Shown: one piece after another, positions 27,445-36,733 of the stretch | Layout: the number at the start of each line of letters is the position of its first letter | How positions within the stretch are numbered: the first letter of the stretch is position 1 | NCBI RefSeq assembly: GCF_001651035.1 | Contig: NZ_LXRG01000087.1 | Location: 1-64,000 of the forward strand | From: Halomonas sp. ALS9 | GTDB taxonomy: Bacteria; Pseudomonadota; Gammaproteobacteria; Pseudomonadales; Halomonadaceae | Reading direction: 5' to 3' | DNA length: 64,000 nucleotides | The notes under the pieces: model-generated | The model's input: only the letters and a program-made list of their open reading frames with translations | Databases searched by the model: none | Told to the model about the DNA's origin: nothing | Translations under genes and position numbers: made by a program

Positions 27445-27473
27445 AAAAAGCCGATCGTGAGATCGGCTTTTTT
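27445..27473. terminator. bidirectional intrinsic terminator between lpxH and ppiD
   Basis: AAAAAGCCGATC pairs with GATCGGCTTTTT around the loop GTGA. T-runs flank the stem on both strands, so it can end both the rightward lpxH and the leftward ppiD transcripts. Confidence 0.92.
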
Positions 27474-27507
27474 GTCTTGCTGTTTCCAACTCAGAACTTA
27501 GACGATT

Positions 27508-29328
27508 CTACCGCTCTATATCAGCATCGCTGCGCAAGTCATCAATTAACCCTTGCAACACCGATTGTGCACGCAACTGCTCGGCCATTTGGGCAACAAA
27601 CGTCTCCATTTGTTCGTCAACCTCACCTACGCTTACGCTATCTAGCGCTACCACAGCAACGCCTTGCGGCAACTCAACCGTGCGATAGACGCTTTCGCCC
27701 TCTGCCGGGCGTGGTATACGGAAAGCTTCTTGAACAACCAATTGAGGCACAGTGGTATCGGCTTGACGGCTTACGTTATTGACCTCGAGCCAATCAACAT
27801 CCACCTGCTGACTTTCCCGCAGGTTGTCGACCAGCGCCTGCGCTTCTTCACGCAGCGCCTGTTGCTGCTGCTCGGCGGCTACCGAGACTTCAACCTCATC
27901 GCGCACTTCATCAAGTGGCAGCAGCGTCGCATCGCGGTGCTCGGCTACGCGAAGTACCAAGCGTCGATCCTGATCCAACTCAATCACTTCGCTGTTGTAG
28001 CCCTCTTCAAGCACATCGCCACTAAACGCCACAGAGATCACGCCAGGCTCAGACAGCACCCCGTCAGCCTCATCATCACGGGCGAGCCAATCGCTCTCCT
28101 GCAGGGTCAGATCAAGATCATCGGCAACGCTCTGCAGGTCATCCGCTGCGAAGCTCTCATCAATCAGCTGTTGGACACGTTGGTTAAACTCATCGCCAAC
28201 ATCACGTAATGCGACTTCACGCGCCAACTCATCACGCTGCTGTTCAAAAGTGGGGCCCTGAATATCCGTCACCTGAATGATGTGGAAAGCGTTATCCAAC
28301 TCAACCGGTTGGGAAACATCGCCCTCTTCGAGGCCAAAGGCCGCTTCATCAAAGCTGTCGCCAAAGAAGCCACGGCTAATGACCCCCAGATCGCCACCCT
28401 CTTCTGCGCTGGCGGTATCATCAGAGTAGCGCAAGGCGGTATCTGCAAACGTCTCACCGCTGTCTAGCGCTTCCCGGGCAGTCTCAGCCAATTGCTGCGC
28501 CTCATCCCGGCTGCGCTCATCACCAAAGGTGATCATGATATGGGATACTCGGCGATCGGCATAGCGATTTTGCTCGCGCCATGCGTCACGCAGTGCCTGT
28601 TCGTCTACGTCACGGCCTTCTGCCATGGATTGGCGATCAATCAACACATACTCAAGGCGCACCTGCTCGGGGCGCTCATAGCGCTCCTGGTGAGCATCAT
28701 AATAGGCTTGGAGATCGTCCTCGCTAACATCGACATCAGCCTCGACGTCATCGCTATCCAGGATCAGATATCGGAAACTACGCTGCTGGCGCTGTAGCTC
28801 AGCGAGGCGCTCTTGTTCGTTCGGCAGGCTAAAATCACTGAAGGCTAGGCCCTGCTGTAAATGCTGACGCTGAATATCGACACGTAACTCTTCACGGAAT
28901 GCAACCGGCGTATAGCCCGCACTGGCGAGACGGTTGCGGAACACCTCTGCGGAGAAGCGACCATCCTGATCGTGAAATTCCGGCAGGCTGACAATTAACT
29001 GATCTAATTGCTGTTCAGAAACGGCAAAACCACCCTCCTCAGCATACTGGGATAGTAGCTTCTGAGTAATCAACTGATCGAGCATATCGCGGCGCAGAGC
29101 GCGCTCTTGCTCCGGCGGCACTTGACCAGAACGTAGCGCGCGCTGAACTTCCAGCTCAAGCTGTTGGCGCATAATCGGCTGACCATTGACGCTCGCGACT
29201 TCGTTTGGATCATCGCCAAAAAGTCCAAACAGTGACTCAATCCCGAAAAGTGCCATGGCCGCGACCATAACACCAATAATAATTTTGGCACCCCAGCTCC
29301 TGGAGCCATCTCGAATACTTTGCAGCAT
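27508..29328 (-). CDS. ppiD: periplasmic chaperone / parvulin-like PpiD
   Basis: The 606-residue protein has the PpiD layout: short cytoplasmic N-terminus MLQSIRDGSRSW, one membrane anchor at about 14-34, a SurA-type chaperone region, and a parvulin domain near 255-360 (RVSHIMITFGDE, then GGDLGVISRGFFGDSFDEAAF). PpiD assists folding of proteins leaving the Sec translocon. Composition is strongly acidic with much Asp, Glu and Gln, as in halophile envelope proteins. It lies downstream of hupB as in E. coli. Confidence 0.93.
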   Translation of the reverse strand: MLQSIRDGSRSWGAKIIIGVMVAAMALFGIESLFGLFGDDPNEVASVNGQPIMRQQLELEVQRALRSGQVPPEQERALRRDMLDQLITQKLLSQYAEEGGFAVSEQQLDQLIVSLPEFHDQDGRFSAEVFRNRLASAGYTPVAFREELRVDIQRQHLQQGLAFSDFSLPNEQERLAELQRQQRSFRYLILDSDDVEADVDVSEDDLQAYYDAHQERYERPEQVRLEYVLIDRQSMAEGRDVDEQALRDAWREQNRYADRRVSHIMITFGDERSRDEAQQLAETAREALDSGETFADTALRYSDDTASAEEGGDLGVISRGFFGDSFDEAAFGLEEGDVSQPVELDNAFHIIQVTDIQGPTFEQQRDELAREVALRDVGDEFNQRVQQLIDESFAADDLQSVADDLDLTLQESDWLARDDEADGVLSEPGVISVAFSGDVLEEGYNSEVIELDQDRRLVLRVAEHRDATLLPLDEVRDEVEVSVAAEQQQQALREEAQALVDNLRESQQVDVDWLEVNNVSRQADTTVPQLVVQEAFRIPRPAEGESVYRTVELPQGVAVVALDSVSVGEVDEQMETFVAQMAEQLRAQSVLQGLIDDLRSDADIER

Positions 29329-29400
29329 GCTAGCCTCAGATAGTCACAGCCAAACAGATCGGCCCGCTAACCCGACAAAAATAGTGGGTTAGAAAATAAC

Positions 29401-29430
29401 ATGGGCGCATCGCCAATGCGATGCGCCCAT
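29401..29430 (-). terminator. twelve-pair hairpin between hupB and ppiD
   Basis: ATGGGCGCATCG and CGATGCGCCCAT form a perfect stem around a six-base loop. On the reverse strand it is followed by GTTATTTTC, a modest U-rich tract. It may partly terminate the abundant hupB message while allowing read-through to ppiD, or stabilise the hupB 3' end. Confidence 0.6.
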
Positions 29431-29454
29431 TAGGTTACAGCAAACGCGGTCAAA

Positions 29455-29727
29455 TTAGTTGACGGCGTCTTTCAGCGCTTTACCTGCTTTGAAGCTGGGT
29501 ACTTTGGCGGCGCTGATCTGGATTGGCTCACCCGTTTGTGGGTTACGGCCAGTACGAGCGGCACGCTCTTTGATCGCGAAGGTACCAAAACCTACCAGAG
29601 ATACGCTTTCGCCTTTTTTAAGGCTATCGGTGACAGACTCCACCATGGCATCCAATGCGCGGGTTGCCGCTGCTTTAGGAATATCTGCAGACGCGGCAAT
29701 GGCTTCAATCAGCTCGGACTTATTCAC
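29455..29727 (-). CDS. hupB: DNA-binding protein HU, beta type
   Basis: The 90-residue protein opens [21 protein letters not shown] and has the DNA-binding arm [20 protein letters not shown], as in HU. It is the nucleoid protein that bends DNA non-specifically. Position between lon and ppiD is the same as in E. coli. The 194 bases upstream contain its promoter and the lon terminator. Confidence 0.95.
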   Translation of the reverse strand: MNKSELIEAIAASADIPKAAATRALDAMVESVTDSLKKGESVSLVGFGTFAIKERAARTGRNPQTGEPIQISAAKVPSFKAGKALKDAVN

Positions 29728-29890
29728 TCTTCACCCCTTGACTGTTTCAAAAAAATGGCTCTGAACGGCATGGTCACCGATGGATACGACGATCAAAGCA
29801 TAGCTGCGTTTTATAGCAATGCCTTGAAACATCTGTCAAGCAACCATGCCGCGAGATACCCGCCACACAAGCAGCGGGCAAATATTAAGT

Positions 29891-29917
29891 AAAATTAAAG
29901 ACCAACGAGGACTTTAA
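29891..29917 (-). terminator. probable intrinsic terminator of lon
   Basis: On the reverse strand TTAAAG and CTTTAA pair around a short stem containing a T-T mismatch and CC/GG pairs, followed by TTTTAC, about five bases after the lon stop. It is AT-rich and weaker than the other terminators in the window. Confidence 0.5.
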
Positions 29918-29921
29918 CAGC

Positions 29922-32333
29922 TTAATGAGTGCTAGCAACGACGTTATTACTAAACGATGCTTCGGTGCTTTTCAATGGCGCACCGTCTTCTACCTTATCA
30001 GCTAGCGCTACGGCTAAGACATCATCTATCCAGCGTACCGGACGAATATCCAATGCACCTTTGATATTGTCAGGTACTTCCTTGAGATCACGGCGGTTTT
30101 CTTCAGGAATTAGCACTGTCTTTATACCACCGCGGCGGGCTGCCAGCAATTTCTCCTTCAGTCCGCCTATCGGCAATACTTCTCCGCGTAGATTGACTTC
30201 ACCGGTCATTGCCACGTCGCAGCGTACCGCACGCTGGGTGTAAGCGGAAACAATCGCCGTCACCATGGCAATACCCGCACTGGGCCCATCTTTAGGTGTT
30301 GCCCCTTCAGGAACGTGGATATGCAGATCCTCTTTTTCGAACCGCTCAGGATCAATTCCATACGCTTCTGCCCTCGCACGCACGACTGTGTGGGCGGCAC
30401 TCACCGACTCTTTCATCACATCGCCAAGTGAGCCGGTCTTATTAATTCGTCCTTTACCCGGCGTCACCACTGACTCGATATTTAGCAGCTCACCACCCAC
30501 CGATGTCCAGGCAAGCCCTGTGACTCGGCCGATCTGGTCGTCCTGCTCCGCTAAGCCATAACTGTAGCGGCGCACGCCCGCGTAGTGCTCAATTTGCTCA
30601 GCTGTTAAGCTCTGCCCCGCTTGGACGGCTTGCGGGTCACGTTCTTGTTCAAGCCGTTCACGCAATACTTTGCGCGACACCTTGGCAATCTGACGCTCTA
30701 ACTCACGCACACCGGCTTCTCGCGTGTAGTAGCGAATAAGCTCTAAAAGTGCGCTATCTTCCAGCGTTAACTCATCGCCTTTTAAACCGTTTGCGGCTAG
30801 CTGCTTGGGCAATAAGTAGCGTTTAGCGATAGCCAGCTTCTCATCTTCGGTGTAACCCGGCAAACGAATAATCTCCATGCGGTCAAGCAGTGCACTGGGA
30901 ATATTCATCGAGTTAGCGGTACAGATGAACAACGTCTCAGAGAGATCGTAGTCGAGCTCCAAATAGTGATCACTAAAGCTATTGTTCTGTTCAGGATCAA
31001 GCACTTCGAGCAACGCAGAAGCCGGGTCACCGCGATGATCCATACCTAGCTTGTCGACCTCATCCAGCAAGAACAACGGGTTTTTAACCCCGGCTCTGCT
31101 CATCCGCTGCATCAACTTACCCGGCAACGAGCCAATATAGGTGCGCCGATGACCACGAATTTCCGATTCATCGCGGACACCACCCAGCGCCAAGCGAACA
31201 TACTTTCGATTCGTGGCACGAGCGATGGACTGGCCAAGCGACGTTTTGCCCACCCCAGGCGGCCCGACGAGGCACAGCACCGGGCCCTTCATCTTGCGCA
31301 CGCGCTTCTGTACGGCAAGATATTCCAGGATACGCGCTTTGACCTCTTCCAGGCCGTAATGATCTTCATCCAGCACTTGTTGCGCTTTGATGAGATCATG
31401 CTTGACGCGCGTACGTTTTTTCCATGGAACAGCGACTAACCAATCCAAGTAGGAACGCACCACAGTCGCTTCGGCAGAGTTTGAGGCCATCATTTTGAGC
31501 TTATTGAGCTCTTGTGTGGCTTTCTCAGACGCCTCCTTCGGCATACCAGACTCTTGAATCGCCAGCTCGTACTTCTCGGCCTCATTGGGCACATTATCCA
31601 GCTCACCCATCTCTTTCTGGATAGCTTTCATCTGTTCGTTGAGGTAGTACTCGCGCTGGGTCTTCTCCATCTGCTCTTTGACCCGCGAGCGGATGCGTTT
31701 CTCTACTTGAAGCAGATCGATTTCAGACTCAATCAGCGCCATCAGATGCTCAATACGATCACGCACCCGATCCATCTCCAGCAACTCTTGTTTGTCACCA
31801 ATTTTAAGTGACAAGTGGGCACAAATAGTGTCCACCAAGCGGCTTGGATCTTCTATCCCTGACAGTGAGTTAAGCACTTCGTTGGGGACTTTTTTGGAGA
31901 GCTTAACGTACTGTTCGAACTGGTTGAGCAGCACACGCACCAGTGCTTCTTGCTCACGGCTGGTAAGCGGCTCACTCTCACGGGGCGTTAAATGCGCTTG
32001 AGTATAGCCTGCGGCGTTCTCTTCGACATTTAGAACATCCGCTCGGAAATTACCCTCAATGAGCACTTTCACCGTGCCATCGGGCAACTTAAGCAGTTGC
32101 ATGATGTCTGCCACGGTGCCCATAGCGTAGAGATCCGCGTTGTCAGGCTCATCTTGAGACGCTTCACGCTGAGCCACTAGTAGCACACGCTTATCAGCCT
32201 CCATCGCCGCTTCGAGCGCCAGGATAGACTTTTCACGACCTACAAAAAGAGGGATAACCATTTGCGGATAAACAACCACATCGCGCAATGGCAAAAGGGG
32301 TAGACATTGTGTCTGTTCGGCGTTCTGCTGCAT
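29922..32333 (-). CDS. lon: ATP-dependent protease Lon
   Basis: I start at the ATG at 32333, which follows GAGGAA; the reading frame is open 21 codons further but without Lon similarity. The 803-residue enzyme has the N-terminal substrate domain (LPLLPLRDVVVYPQMVIPLF), an AAA+ module with Walker A GPPGVGKT, and the protease domain with catalytic Ser of PKDGPSAGIAM (about 685) and Lys of GGLKEKL (about 728). It degrades damaged and regulatory proteins. It is separated from clpX by a 347-base spacer, unlike the tighter spacing in many relatives. Confidence 0.95.
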   Translation of the reverse strand: MQQNAEQTQCLPLLPLRDVVVYPQMVIPLFVGREKSILALEAAMEADKRVLLVAQREASQDEPDNADLYAMGTVADIMQLLKLPDGTVKVLIEGNFRADVLNVEENAAGYTQAHLTPRESEPLTSREQEALVRVLLNQFEQYVKLSKKVPNEVLNSLSGIEDPSRLVDTICAHLSLKIGDKQELLEMDRVRDRIEHLMALIESEIDLLQVEKRIRSRVKEQMEKTQREYYLNEQMKAIQKEMGELDNVPNEAEKYELAIQESGMPKEASEKATQELNKLKMMASNSAEATVVRSYLDWLVAVPWKKRTRVKHDLIKAQQVLDEDHYGLEEVKARILEYLAVQKRVRKMKGPVLCLVGPPGVGKTSLGQSIARATNRKYVRLALGGVRDESEIRGHRRTYIGSLPGKLMQRMSRAGVKNPLFLLDEVDKLGMDHRGDPASALLEVLDPEQNNSFSDHYLELDYDLSETLFICTANSMNIPSALLDRMEIIRLPGYTEDEKLAIAKRYLLPKQLAANGLKGDELTLEDSALLELIRYYTREAGVRELERQIAKVSRKVLRERLEQERDPQAVQAGQSLTAEQIEHYAGVRRYSYGLAEQDDQIGRVTGLAWTSVGGELLNIESVVTPGKGRINKTGSLGDVMKESVSAAHTVVRARAEAYGIDPERFEKEDLHIHVPEGATPKDGPSAGIAMVTAIVSAYTQRAVRCDVAMTGEVNLRGEVLPIGGLKEKLLAARRGGIKTVLIPEENRRDLKEVPDNIKGALDIRPVRWIDDVLAVALADKVEDGAPLKSTEASFSNNVVASTH

Positions 32334-32541
32334 CGCAGACGTTCCTCGACAAATCGGATGAGTACTTAAAAGAGTACTTGGAATAGTACTGCACACTTTT
32401 CAAGATGCTTGCGTTTAAGACGTTAGCATTGAATCCGCTATGCAGTAACACTTCACGAATTAGGCTTTGTAGCTCTCTAGCTAAATAACTAGGCTTCACA
32501 ACACGCTTTATAAGAGCACTCTACAACAGAGCTCTACAGGA

Positions 32542-32606
32542 ACTCTCTATAATGACTCTGTGTAATAACTCTCTGTAATAGCTCTCTGCAATAGCTCTCT
32601 GCAATA
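32542..32606. repeat. five 13-bp tandem repeats upstream of lon
   Basis: Five units run head to tail: ACTCTCTATAATG, ACTCTGTGTAATA, ACTCTCTGTAATA, GCTCTCTGCAATA and GCTCTCTGCAATA. The last two are identical and divergence rises towards lon. The repeat ends three bases before the palindrome that may terminate clpX. Confidence 0.9.
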
Positions 32607-32608
32607 AC

Positions 32609-32632
32609 AAGGGGTCGCCTAGGCGACCCCTT
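32609..32632 (-). terminator. 24-bp perfect palindrome after clpX, probable terminator
   Basis: AAGGGGTCGCCT is followed directly by its inverse complement, giving an RNA stem of ten pairs with a CUAG loop, 48 bases after the clpX stop. The reverse strand continues GTTATT, only a modest U-tract, so termination may be incomplete. Confidence 0.65.
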
Positions 32633-32680
32633 GGTTTAGCGCAAGCGGGTTGAAGCTGGGCCGCGATACTCGACTAACCA

Positions 32681-33961
32681 CTAACCATCAGTGCCGTCGA
32701 CACGTGTTTCTTCCTGCTGAGAGTAGATCAGCAGAGGTTCACTCTCACCAGCAATCACCGAGCCATCGATGACGACTTTGCTGACGCCTTCAAGCGATGG
32801 GATTTCGTACATGGTATCCAGCAACACTGACTCTAAAATAGAGCGCAGCCCGCGTGCACCAGTCTTTCTCTCCATGGCTTTTTCAGCCACAGCACGTAAT
32901 GCTTCATCTCTAAACTCAAGCGTCACATCTTCCATTTCAAACAGCTTAGCGTACTGCTTGACCAGCGAATTCTTAGGCTCTGTTAGAATCTGCACTAATG
33001 CATCTTCAGTGAGTTCCATCAGTGTCGCGATAATCGGTAGACGGCCCACAAACTCTGGAATCAAGCCAAATTTAACCAGGTCATCAGGCTCTACATCGGC
33101 CAGCAACTCACCCACCCCACGGGAGGACTCCTTGCTCTTCACCGCCGCATTGAAGCCGATACCGCCCTTCTCCGCGCGATCACGAATAACTTTATCCAGC
33201 CCTGCAAAAGCACCGCCGACGATAAACAGAATATTGCCCGTGTTAACCTGGACAAACTCCTGCTGGGGGTGTTTGCGTCCGCCTTGAGGCGGCACAGAAG
33301 CCGTCGTTCCTTCAATAAGCTTCAGCAATGCTTGCTGAACGCCCTCACCGGAGACATCGCGAGTGATCGAAGGGTTATCCGATTTGCGTGAAATCTTGTC
33401 GATTTCATCGATATAAACAATACCGCGCTCGGCTTTTTCGACGTCGTAATCGCACTTCTGCAACAGCTTTTGGATGATGTTTTCAACATCTTCACCGACA
33501 TAGCCGGCTTCCGTCAGCGTGGTTGCATCCGCAATGGTAAAAGGTACATTCAGTAACCGCGCCATAGTCTCTGCTAGCAGCGTTTTACCACTACCAGTGG
33601 GACCAATCAGCAGTATGTTTGATTTACCTAGTTCTACATCGCCGTCACGTACATCTGTTTTCAGACGCTTGTAGTGGTTATACACCGCTACGGAAAGCAC
33701 CATTTTGGCACGATCCTGTCCAATGACGTAGTCATCAAGCGTATGACGTATTTCGCGAGGCGTAGGTAAACGCTCCTCATCGCTCTCGGCATCGGCTTCG
33801 AGAACTTCCTCGCGAATGATGTCATTACATAAGTCGACACACTCATCGCAGATATAAACGGACGGGCCCGCAATCAGCTTACGCACTTCATTTTGATTTT
33901 TTCCACAAAACGAGCAGTAGAGCAGTTTGCCACCTTCGTCCTTGCCTTTGCCGTCGGCCAT
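32681..33961 (-). CDS. clpX: ClpXP unfoldase subunit ClpX
   Basis: I use the ATG at 33961 ([11 protein letters not shown]), seven bases after GAGG, rather than the ATG two codons earlier that lies too close to it. The 426-residue protein has the N-terminal zinc-binding domain with Cys16, Cys19, Cys38 and Cys41, the Walker A GPTGSGKT, Walker [10 protein letters not shown] and the pore and ClpP-contact regions of ClpX. It unfolds tagged substrates for ClpP, encoded 74 bases upstream. Confidence 0.96.
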   Translation of the reverse strand: MADGKGKDEGGKLLYCSFCGKNQNEVRKLIAGPSVYICDECVDLCNDIIREEVLEADAESDEERLPTPREIRHTLDDYVIGQDRAKMVLSVAVYNHYKRLKTDVRDGDVELGKSNILLIGPTGSGKTLLAETMARLLNVPFTIADATTLTEAGYVGEDVENIIQKLLQKCDYDVEKAERGIVYIDEIDKISRKSDNPSITRDVSGEGVQQALLKLIEGTTASVPPQGGRKHPQQEFVQVNTGNILFIVGGAFAGLDKVIRDRAEKGGIGFNAAVKSKESSRGVGELLADVEPDDLVKFGLIPEFVGRLPIIATLMELTEDALVQILTEPKNSLVKQYAKLFEMEDVTLEFRDEALRAVAEKAMERKTGARGLRSILESVLLDTMYEIPSLEGVSKVVIDGSVIAGESEPLLIYSQQEETRVDGTDG

Positions 33962-33980
33962 TCGCATACCTCTATCACTG

Positions 33981-33998
33981 CGGCGGCTTTCGCCGCCG
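33981..33998 (-). other. seven-pair GC hairpin with GAAA tetraloop between clpP and clpX
   Basis: On the transcribed strand CGGCGGC-GAAA-GCCGCCG forms a stem closed by a GNRA tetraloop. There is no U-tract. It lies 19 bases before the clpX start and may protect or process the clpP-clpX mRNA. Confidence 0.6.
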
Positions 33999-34035
33999 GA
34001 AAAGCTCGTTAGAAAAGCAGAATCCTATCACGCTA

Positions 34036-34653
34036 TCAGGATGTAGGCCGCTTATCCAGCACTGCATCAATCAAACCATACTCTTTGGCTGTATTGGCGC
34101 TCATGAAATTATCCCGGTCGGTATCACGCGAGACTGCTTCAATATCCTGACCCGTATGATGGGCAAGAATTTGATTTAGCTTTTCGCGAATACCCAAAAT
34201 TTCACGGGTATGAATTTCAATGTCAGACGCTTGGCCCTGATAACCACCCAGCGGCTGATGAATCATCACCCGCGAGTTAGGCAAGCAGTAACGTTTGCCA
34301 GCAGCGCCTGCTGTCAACAATAGTGCGCCCATGCTAGCCGCCTGACCAATACAAACTGTAGATACATCTGGCTTCACAAACTGCATAGTGTCGTAAATCG
34401 ACATACCCGCGGTGACAGAACCACCTGGCGAGTTGATATACAGGTGAATGTCTTTATCGGGATTTTCTGATTCCAGGAACAACAGCTGGGCGACAACCAG
34501 ATTAGCCATGTAGTCTTCTACAGGGCCTACCAAAAAGATCACGCGCTCTTTCAAAAGGCGTGAGTAAATGTCGTAGGCTCTTTCCCCTTTGGCGCTCTGC
34601 TCAACCACCATGGGCACTAAACCGCCGGCGTTTTGAATATCAAACTCACTCAT
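34036..34653 (-). CDS. clpP: ATP-dependent Clp protease proteolytic subunit
   Basis: This 205-residue serine protease has the catalytic Ser in [12 protein letters not shown] (Ser107) and His in [10 protein letters not shown] (His132), with the aspartate further on, and the propeptide-like N-terminus before LVPMVVEQ. It forms the double heptameric barrel of ClpXP. It lies between tig and clpX, the standard order in gammaproteobacteria. Confidence 0.96.
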   Translation of the reverse strand: MSEFDIQNAGGLVPMVVEQSAKGERAYDIYSRLLKERVIFLVGPVEDYMANLVVAQLLFLESENPDKDIHLYINSPGGSVTAGMSIYDTMQFVKPDVSTVCIGQAASMGALLLTAGAAGKRYCLPNSRVMIHQPLGGYQGQASDIEIHTREILGIREKLNQILAHHTGQDIEAVSRDTDRDNFMSANTAKEYGLIDAVLDKRPTS

Positions 34654-34684
34654 TCAGGTGATTCCTTGCGTCCGGGAAGGGAAA

Positions 34685-34708
34685 GGCGCACCGACATAAA
34701 GGTGCGCC
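34685..34708 (-). other. eight-pair hairpin between tig and clpP
   Basis: GGCGCACC and GGTGCGCC form a perfect stem with an eight-base loop, 13 bases after the tig stop. On the reverse strand only three T residues follow, so it may be a weak terminator or a processing/stability element. Confidence 0.5.
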
Positions 34709-34721
34709 ACGTTCCAGGGTG

Positions 34722-36074
34722 TTAGGCGCTAGCTTGCTCGCCTTCTTCAGCACCCTCATCTTGCTCTGCCTGCTGTTGCGCAGCAGCAAGGGCTTGTTGG
34801 TAAGACATTTCAACGTCTTTAATTTTCGTTTGCTCAAGCAGCTTAGCAACCGCTTTCTCTTCGAGAATGGCAGATTTTACCTGGGTTTTCAGTTGCTCAT
34901 TACCCATGTAGTAGCTAACCACTTCATCAGGATCTTGATACTGCTCAGCAAGCTCGGCCACTTTTGCTTTGATAGCGTCATCGTCAGCGTCAAGTTCGTT
35001 AGCCTTGATCACCTCCGCTAGCAACAAACCGACCTGAACGCGACCCTTGGCCTGCTCTTCGAACAATTCGTTAGGTAGCTGACTGACATCAAAGTCTTCG
35101 CCTAGACCAAACTGCTGCGCCGCTTGGCGCTTCATGCCGTCAGTCTCTTGCTGAACCAGTGCGCTAGGCACAGGAATTTCGTTAACTTTTTTCAGCGCAT
35201 CAAGTACTTGCTGCTTAACCCGGTTATCAACGGCTTGCGACGCTTCACGGGTCATGTTCTTCTTGATTTCAGCGCGGAATTTTTCCTGGTCGCCGCCTTC
35301 AACGCCAAAGCGCTCGATAAACTCAGCGTCTACTTCGGGCAATTTCTGGCTGCTGACTTTATGCACTGTCACCTTAAAGGTGGCTTCTTTGCCAGCCAAA
35401 TGTTCGGCCTGATAATCTTCTGGGAAGGTGACATTCAGCGTCTTCTCTTCACCCGCTTTAGCGCCAATTAACTGCTCTTCAAAGCCAGGAATAAAGCTAT
35501 TGGAGCCAATGACCAGCGAGTGACCTTCGGCGCTACCGCCTTCAAATGGCTCATCACCAATGTAACCCTGGAAGTCGATAGTGACTTGGTCACCGTCGGC
35601 GGCAGCAGCGTCTACTTCTTCCCAGGCGGCGTTTTGCTTGCGCAAGGTATCGATCATTTCGTCGACATCAGCATCGCTGACGGAAACCACCGGACGCTCA
35701 ACCTCTGTCCCTTCGATAGAGGTCAGCTCAACCTGCGGGTAAATTTCCATTACCGCAACGAACTCTAAATCTTTACCCGACTCATTGACCGATGGTTCAA
35801 TTTGCGGGAAGCCAGCCGGGTTCAGGCCTTCTTCGGTAATAGCGCGCACATAGCGCTCGCGCATTACTTCGCTTACCACCTCGTTACGGACGTCTTGACC
35901 GTAGCGCTGCTGAACTACTGCCATTGGCACCCGGCCCTGGCGAAAACCATTCAAGCGAACGTTCTTCGCGGTGTCTTTCAAGCGAGCACTTACGGCCCCG
36001 TCAATTTCGGCAGCCGGCACTTGGATGGTAATGCGGCGTTCGATCTGGGAGGTCGTCTCGACAGAAACTTGCAT
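34722..36074 (-). CDS. tig: trigger factor
   Basis: The ATG at 36074 follows GAGGAC; the frame is open 13 codons further without similarity. The 450-residue chaperone has the ribosome-binding signature NGFRQGRVPMAVVQQRYG near 43-60, the FKBP-type isomerase domain (DQVTIDFQGYIGDEPFEGG) and a long helical C-terminal chaperone domain ending in an Ala/Glu/Gln-rich tail. It binds nascent chains at the ribosome exit. Confidence 0.95.
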   Translation of the reverse strand: MQVSVETTSQIERRITIQVPAAEIDGAVSARLKDTAKNVRLNGFRQGRVPMAVVQQRYGQDVRNEVVSEVMRERYVRAITEEGLNPAGFPQIEPSVNESGKDLEFVAVMEIYPQVELTSIEGTEVERPVVSVSDADVDEMIDTLRKQNAAWEEVDAAAADGDQVTIDFQGYIGDEPFEGGSAEGHSLVIGSNSFIPGFEEQLIGAKAGEEKTLNVTFPEDYQAEHLAGKEATFKVTVHKVSSQKLPEVDAEFIERFGVEGGDQEKFRAEIKKNMTREASQAVDNRVKQQVLDALKKVNEIPVPSALVQQETDGMKRQAAQQFGLGEDFDVSQLPNELFEEQAKGRVQVGLLLAEVIKANELDADDDAIKAKVAELAEQYQDPDEVVSYYMGNEQLKTQVKSAILEEKAVAKLLEQTKIKDVEMSYQQALAAAQQQAEQDEGAEEGEQASA

Positions 36075-36100
36075 GAATTGTCCTCTAACGGCTGGGCGTT

Positions 36101-36138
36101 GTGTTGATTGCATGTAATTGTGCTGATTGCATCTAAAA
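36101..36138. repeat. two-copy 19-bp imperfect tandem repeat upstream of tig
   Basis: GTGTTGATTGCATGTAATT is followed by GTGCTGATTGCATCTAAAA, fifteen of nineteen positions the same. It occupies the region 27-64 bases upstream of the tig start and could be a duplicated regulatory site or promoter remnant. Confidence 0.6.
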
Positions 36139-36352
36139 AGATCAAAGGGGCAATTTTAAGAACCCCAACGCATAGTGGCAAGCGCCATGCTCGCAACATG
36201 GGGGCAGTGATTTTGAAAAACAAGGGAATATGCGAGCAATTAACCGCTTTATGGCGTGTTCGGCTTAATTATTAGCTCCACGCTGCGCAATTTGTACCAT
36301 TCTACTGCTTTGTACGTCTTGCAGCGACTTTTTCAATCACTGTAGTAAAACA

Positions 36353-36730
36353 CTAGTTGGCTTGACGCTCACCTGACCACCAAAGGCTTATCGCATGAAG
36401 CAACACACCAAGGGTTGCACCATGCGAGATAAACACCTGCCAACTGATCCAGTCTGTAAACAGCGCGTGCCAGCCGCCCATCACAGCCATTCCTAATAAC
36501 AGCATGATAACTAACCGCTTGCACAACTGCGGCAGTCTGCGACGTGCCTCGACCGCCAGCAAGCGCCACTGCACTACGGCCGCGAAAGCCACCAGCGCTA
36601 AAGCGAAGATAATTAGCGTCTGGCGGGTTTCATATCCACCCGCCATATAGCGTGGCAGCGTTGCCAACATAACGATACATAAGCCTAGCGCAACACTAAT
36701 GCGCTCAGGCGAGGTAGGCGCTCGCTGCAT
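36353..36730 (-). CDS. small four-helix membrane protein of unknown function
   Basis: The 125-residue product has about four membrane spans (near 10-28, 38-56, 69-86 and 95-117) joined by short basic loops such as VEARRRLPQLCKR. I recognise no family. It begins three bases after the flavodoxin stop on the same strand, so the two are cotranscribed, which is the only clue to its role. Confidence 0.7.
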   Translation of the reverse strand: MQRAPTSPERISVALGLCIVMLATLPRYMAGGYETRQTLIIFALALVAFAAVVQWRLLAVEARRRLPQLCKRLVIMLLLGMAVMGGWHALFTDWISWQVFISHGATLGVLLHAISLWWSGERQAN

Positions 36731-36733
36731 CGC

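Larger units (their letters stand above)
32334..32680. other. clpX-lon intergenic region
   Basis: No gene is visible in these 347 bases. From the clpX side they hold a palindromic hairpin (32609-32632) and five 13-bp tandem repeats (32542-32606). Nearer lon, the reverse strand reads CTTGAAA at 32404-32398, matching the -35 of heat-shock sigma-32 promoters, but the sequence about 14 bases on (TTCCAAG) is a poor match to CCCCAT, so a sigma-32 promoter for lon is only a possibility. Confidence 0.5.

Noticed and set aside
27664..28209. Long open frame on the forward strand opposite ppiD
   Set aside because: It lies wholly antisense to a well-supported gene, has no recognisable domain and no fitting ribosome site; such frames are common in biased coding sequence.
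32377..32404. Sigma-32 promoter for lon
   Set aside because: The -35 CTTGAAA fits but the -10 region (TTCCAAG) does not; recorded only as a possibility in the spacer entry.
36075..36352. A tRNA gene upstream of tig, as seen in some relatives
   Set aside because: No cloverleaf, T-arm or acceptor pairing can be formed; only a tandem repeat is visible.
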